Assembly (NCBI RefSeq): GCF_030323025.1
Contig: NZ_CP097329.1
Coordinates: forward strand, 2,362,501-2,426,500
Direction: 5' to 3'
Source of the DNA: Pseudanabaena mucicola str. Chao 1806
GTDB lineage: Bacteria; Cyanobacteriota; Cyanobacteriia; Pseudanabaenales; Pseudanabaenaceae
Length of the DNA stretch: 64,000 nt
Part shown: piece by piece, positions 60,918-64,000 of the stretch
Numbering within the stretch: position 1 is the stretch's first letter
Layout: each line of letters starts with the position of its first letter
The notes under the pieces: generated by a model
Databases searched by the model: none
What the model was told of the DNA's origin: nothing
What the model saw: the letters and a program-made list of their open reading frames with translations, nothing else
Made by a program: the position numbers and the translations under genes

Positions 60918-60956
60918 AAAGTTCAAAAATAAAAGTTCGGAAAATAGAAAATCAGT

Positions 60957-62096
60957 ATGTCTTCTATTTTGGTTATTGATGATGAAACCTATAATTTTGA
61001 TATCATTCAAATCTTGCTATCTAATCAAACCTATAAATTAGATTATGCATCTAGTGGTCAAGATGCACTTGATAACCTTGAGCATTATCAACCTGATGTA
61101 ATTTTACTTGATGTGATGATGCCTAAAATGGATGGAATTGAGGTATGTCGGCGACTCAAATCAATGGATGAATGGAAACATGTGCCGATTATCATGGTCA
61201 CATCTCTTTCCTCCAAAAAAGACATTGCTCTCTGTTTAGAATCAGGTGCAGATGATTTTATCAGTAAGCCCGTTGATCGCAATGAACTGGGCGCAAGAAT
61301 CAAATCCATGCTGCGGATTAAACAGCAATACGATCAGATTAAAGCACTATCGAAATTGCAAGAAAATACTATTCATGTTCTGCAAAACAATATGGATGAA
61401 TTATGCGGTAATTTATCTTCTACACTTCCACATGAACTAAGTACACCTCTTAATGGAATATCTGGAGCGATAGAAATAGTCATAAATGACCATCAAAACA
61501 TGAAATCTGATGAAATCAATGAATGGTTAAGTCTAGTGAAACAATCTATTCAAAGGCTAGAAACATTGACTAAAAAGTTCATAGAATATACAAAATTAGA
61601 GATATTTGCTATTAATCCTAAAGTTGATGATGGTATAAATACATACTACCTAGACCTACCTACAAGAGTTTTTATTGAAAATGTATGTGCAATAAAGGCA
61701 AATAATCGCTTAAACGATTTAGTTCTAGATCTTGAAGATATAAATATTTCTATGAACGAAAAAGATTTTCTATCTATGCTCAATGAGCTAGTAGAAAATG
61801 CATGTAAATTTTCCAAAGTTGGTACTTCAATCAAAGTAGCAAGTTGCACTAAGGATTATAAGTTATATCTATCTATATCTGACCAAGGACGGGGAATGAC
61901 TGAAGAGCAAATCAATAAAATTGGTGCTTTTGTTCAATTTGATCGGAGACATTATGAGCAGCAAGGAATCGGGCTAGGTTTAAAAATAGTCAAAAAAATC
62001 GTGGAAATCTATCAAGGGAAATTTTCAATTTCTAGTGTCTATGGTCAAGGAACTACAGTTAACATTGAATTACCCTTGGTTTCTCGTATTCTCTGA
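60957..62096 (+). CDS. Response regulator-histidine kinase hybrid
   Basis: The protein is 379 residues, with the receiver domain first. The receiver (1-120) has acidic pocket DD (ILVIDDE), phospho-acceptor Asp52 (VILLDVMMPKMDG) and Lys104 (FISKPVD). A HisKA-like segment follows, with His159 in SSTLPHELSTPLNGISGAIE. The HATPase_c part has NELVENACKFSKVGTSIKV (N box), ISDQGRGMTEEQI (G1) and QGIGLGLKIVKKIVEIYQGK (G2). It is a cytoplasmic REC-HK of the kind common in cyanobacteria and phytochrome pathways. No sensor domain or partner gene is nearby. The kinase motifs are complete, unlike the kinase at 50.9 kb. Confidence 0.93.
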   Translation: MSSILVIDDETYNFDIIQILLSNQTYKLDYASSGQDALDNLEHYQPDVILLDVMMPKMDGIEVCRRLKSMDEWKHVPIIMVTSLSSKKDIALCLESGADDFISKPVDRNELGARIKSMLRIKQQYDQIKALSKLQENTIHVLQNNMDELCGNLSSTLPHELSTPLNGISGAIEIVINDHQNMKSDEINEWLSLVKQSIQRLETLTKKFIEYTKLEIFAINPKVDDGINTYYLDLPTRVFIENVCAIKANNRLNDLVLDLEDINISMNEKDFLSMLNELVENACKFSKVGTSIKVASCTKDYKLYLSISDQGRGMTEEQINKIGAFVQFDRRHYEQQGIGLGLKIVKKIVEIYQGKFSISSVYGQGTTVNIELPLVSRIL

Positions 62097-62215
62097 ATAG
62101 GTAGCTTTTCAAGCAAGGTACAGGATTGCTTCATAGTGAATTACTGAGAAGCACTGTTACATTAATTTTGGGTTTATGTCCTAAGCAACTTTTGCGGTGC
62201 TATAAAAAGAAAAAA

Positions 62216-62320
62216 AGTAAGTAAACCAACTTAATTAAAATCTAAAACCAGAGTTTGTTCCCCCCGCTACGCGGGGGGAACAAACTTCTCGGTTTTTAGT
62301 TTACTTATGTCTGGCTACTT
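62216..62320. repeat. R2 palindromic repeat
   Basis: AAGTAAGTAAACCAACTTAA at one end and TTACTTATGTCTGGCTACTT at the other flank a GTTTGTTCCCCCCGC/GCGGGGGGAACAAAC hairpin. Confidence 0.75.
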
Positions 62321-62403
62321 GAGAATTGTGAATTTCTTTTTTCTGAGACAAAATGGAAGTTGCAATAAAATCTCTACTTTATGTGGATCTTACCTATTTA
62401 GAA

Positions 62404-62507
62404 CTGATGTTACGTGGAACAAATATCACCCTCACCCCCCTGCCCCCTCTCCCTTGATGGGAGAGGGGGCAGGGGTGAGGGTCTTAGAAACTTCCACGTA
62501 ACATCAG
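62404..62507. mobile_element. 104-bp MITE with 16-bp inverted ends and 6-bp target duplication
   Basis: The ends are CTGATGTTACGTGGAA and its complement. A large interior hairpin is formed by CCCTCACCCC...GCCCCCTCTCCC and its complement. The element is flanked on both sides by TTAGAA, a clear 6-bp target duplication. It lies at the 3' end of the ovothiol-type gene: the TGA of that gene falls inside the right-hand inverted end. Confidence 0.88.
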
Positions 62508-63835
62508 TTAGAAGTGTTTGCGGCAATCCGAAACCCAGCATGTTGGTAGAAGTTCGGGCGGAACCAGTTGCGATAATAAGGATAAGCTTCTGTTCCATTA
62601 GTAATCCATGAACCACCTGCCATCATATTATGCTTAGTATCAAAATATAGTGCAGAATAGTTCTCATAAAGGTAATGGGTTTGATAGCCATTGAGAGGGG
62701 TTAAGTTGTCGTTCAGCCATTCCCAAACATTGCCTCTTAGGTCGTATAGTCCTGATGGACTTATTGCTGATTCGAGATAGCCTACGGGACTAGGCGAGGC
62801 AAATTTTATGTTGAGATTAAATCTAGAACTATCGTCAGCTTGTGGTGAAACTCTATCAGTACCGTAAGTTGCCAAGTGATATTCAGCTTCAGTCATCAAT
62901 CGAGTATAATTTCCTTTCCAGCGACAATAGGCGATCGCTTCATGGTGATTGACCTCCACAGGAAAATCAAAGGGCATTGCGATTTCATCAAACATGGCAC
63001 GATATTTGTAGCCATCAGCATCAGGAATCCAGAACCTAGGATGCTGGACATCATGCTGAACTTTCCAAGCCCAAGCTGAATCTGACCAATAGTTTTGATT
63101 TGCATAGCCGCCATCTTTGACAAAATCAAGAAATTCGGCGTTAGTAATTAGGTATTTACTCGCTTGAAAAGTTGCCACATCGACAGTGCGATCGCCATAT
63201 TCGATATCCCAGCCATAGATATTGGAGTCTTGGGGCTTACCAAAGCGCACCGATCCCCCTGCAATTTCGATCATTTCATTGGGTTTGGTATAGCCATTTG
63301 CAGGCGCATATTCCCAACCTTGAGGACGTTGCAGCTTATCCACAGGTAATTGGCGAATCAACATGGATGAGGTTTCAATATGAATATACTGATGCTCGAT
63401 CGCCATCATTAGCGCCCAAAGTGGATGCTCTTGATTAATGGGTAAAGCGATCACTAAATTGTGGATTAGTTCGCTAATTCTGTCATAGGCTTGCTGCCGA
63501 TATGCCCACACTTCTATCACATCCGCTTGTCGTAGATTATCAAAAATGCTTTCAATTTCATCGGGCTTTTCAGGATCGACTCCAATCTCAAAGAGTCTTT
63601 CAAAATGGGGATTGATGCGATCGGTAACTAATCCAACTCTGACTAATTTGTTGATGTAAAAAACTGCTGAATGTCCTAGATAGAAGATTAGCAAATTGCG
63701 TAAAGGGTCAGGATTGAGATAGAAAGTTTCAGGACTAATTAAGCTCTTCCATAAAGTATCTTCGATTTGCCAAGCACGTTGATAATAGGCAAAAATATCT
63801 TGGCGATCGCAATGATGTAAATTAGGAGGCTGCAT
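62504..63835 (-). CDS. ovoA: 5-histidylcysteine sulfoxide synthase-like protein (OvoA N-terminal type)
   Basis: The 443-residue protein has a DinB-like N-terminal half: TFYLNPDPLRNLLIFYLGHS, AVFYINKLVRVGLVTDRINP, and the iron-binding motif MAIEHQYIHIETSSMLIRQL (HxxxH type). The FGE-sulfatase domain follows: MIEIAGGSVRFGKPQDSNI, AYCRWKGNYTRLMTEAEYHL, GLYDLRGNVWEWLNDNL and MAGGSWITN. OvoA oxidatively couples cysteine to histidine to start ovothiol synthesis. In fused OvoA a methyltransferase domain follows; here only the synthase half is present and a separate gene lies upstream. The stop is supplied by an inserted MITE; without it the protein would have ended AANTSK instead of AANTSN. Confidence 0.9.
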   Translation of the reverse strand: MQPPNLHHCDRQDIFAYYQRAWQIEDTLWKSLISPETFYLNPDPLRNLLIFYLGHSAVFYINKLVRVGLVTDRINPHFERLFEIGVDPEKPDEIESIFDNLRQADVIEVWAYRQQAYDRISELIHNLVIALPINQEHPLWALMMAIEHQYIHIETSSMLIRQLPVDKLQRPQGWEYAPANGYTKPNEMIEIAGGSVRFGKPQDSNIYGWDIEYGDRTVDVATFQASKYLITNAEFLDFVKDGGYANQNYWSDSAWAWKVQHDVQHPRFWIPDADGYKYRAMFDEIAMPFDFPVEVNHHEAIAYCRWKGNYTRLMTEAEYHLATYGTDRVSPQADDSSRFNLNIKFASPSPVGYLESAISPSGLYDLRGNVWEWLNDNLTPLNGYQTHYLYENYSALYFDTKHNMMAGGSWITNGTEAYPYYRNWFRPNFYQHAGFRIAANTSN

Positions 63836-63904
63836 TGGTTTTTCTAATTAAATTCTAAGTAAAATATTTTATAAAGTGCTACGAAATAACTCTTTCAAGG
63901 AATT

Positions 63905-64000
63905 TTAGATCGATTGGCAAAGCACTAAACCAAACCATTGTTGCGGATCTGTCCAGATTTTGATGGTTGCTAAACCTTGCGATCGCAATTGTGCTTGGAC
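63905..64000 (-). CDS. Methyltransferase C-terminus (EgtD/OvoA-partner-like), partial
   Basis: The frame runs off the right edge. Its last 31 residues end QGLATIKIWTDPQQWFGLVL then CQSI and stop. The pattern 'G-x-x-x-x-x-x-W-T-D-P-x-x-x-F-x-x-x-L' is that seen at the C-terminus of EgtD-like histidine methyltransferases. It lies 69 nt before the OvoA-like gene in the same orientation, so the two probably form an operon for a sulfur-containing histidine. The call rests on the short tail and on context. Confidence 0.5.
   Translation of the reverse strand, partial: VQAQLRSQGLATIKIWTDPQQWFGLVLCQSI

Larger units (their letters stand above)
60452..60956. other. Gap with three kinds of palindromic repeat
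   Basis: It contains an R3 element (60516-60635), an R4-type half element (60636-60714) and an R1 element (60839-60917), in series. No gene is seen in it. Confidence 0.65.

Overview
The window is chromosomal DNA from a cyanobacterium, most likely a filamentous Pseudanabaena-like lineage; the genus is an inference. The phylum is secure. HIP1 octamers (GCGATCGC) are frequent, and the genes include cytochrome c6 (petJ), the RuBisCO assembly chaperone Raf1, Psb27, a cyanobacterial-type short Hfq, DUF1830 and DUF4912 proteins, a XisH/XisI pair, a DevC-type permease and a PP2C-WD40 protein. Overall base composition looks to be in the low 40s %GC; the Argonaute-like locus at 5.2-7.3 kb is clearly more AT-rich.

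Layout. 0-1.3 kb: two transposase remnants (IS630 and IS256 type) and a BrnT/BrnA-like toxin-antitoxin pair. 1.6-4.4 kb: a TPM-domain membrane protein, the ribosome-assembly GTPase RbgA, and an unusual fusion of dihydroneopterin aldolase to RNase HI. 4.4-7.3 kb: xisH, xisI and a long prokaryotic Argonaute whose reading frame is broken once between its N-terminal half and its MID/PIWI half. 8.5-9.75 kb: no convincing protein gene, but a tandemly duplicated ~480-bp cassette, each copy ending in the same terminator hairpin; this is a candidate structured RNA. 9.8-15.3 kb: tpiA, then the str operon rpsL-rpsG-fusA-tuf behind a near-consensus promoter. 15.3-26.3 kb: DevC permease, SpoIIE phosphatase with 14 WD40 repeats, pentapeptide protein, YraN, GT4 glycosyltransferase, prolyl iminopeptidase, ABC-2 permease, AI-2E transporter and YciI. 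26.4-37.8 kb: a 57-aa membrane peptide, a coiled-coil/FGE-fold protein whose C-terminus looks like a diversity-generating-retroelement variable region, a radical-SAM protein, acyl-CoA synthetase, a coiled-coil protein with a HEPN-like RNxxxH motif, Hfq and SfsA. 38-55.4 kb: a ~15-kb segment bracketed by two near-identical TnpB-only IS605-type elements in opposite orientation. It carries a Cof phosphatase, a TPR lipoprotein-like protein, petJ, a degenerate SodC, a SafE/ferric-reductase fusion, carA, raf1, a DUF4912 protein, psb27, a histidine kinase and a periplasmic binding protein. 55.4-64 kb: a second radical-SAM protein, DUF1830, MBOAT acyltransferase, DUF427, a response-regulator/kinase hybrid, and a split ovothiol-type operon running off the right edge.

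The gaps between genes are packed with small palindromic repeats. At least four MITE-like families recur. Three show what look like target-site duplications (8 bp, 6 bp and 5 bp), and several insertions sit exactly at stop codons, so they mark safe landing sites next to genes.

The best candidates for unusual biology are the XisH-XisI-Argonaute cassette, the orphan DGR-like target protein, the duplicated RNA-like cassette, the FolB-RNase HI fusion, and the petJ/SodC-like/SafE-ferric-reductase cluster. All assignments come from reading motifs by eye; no database search was run.
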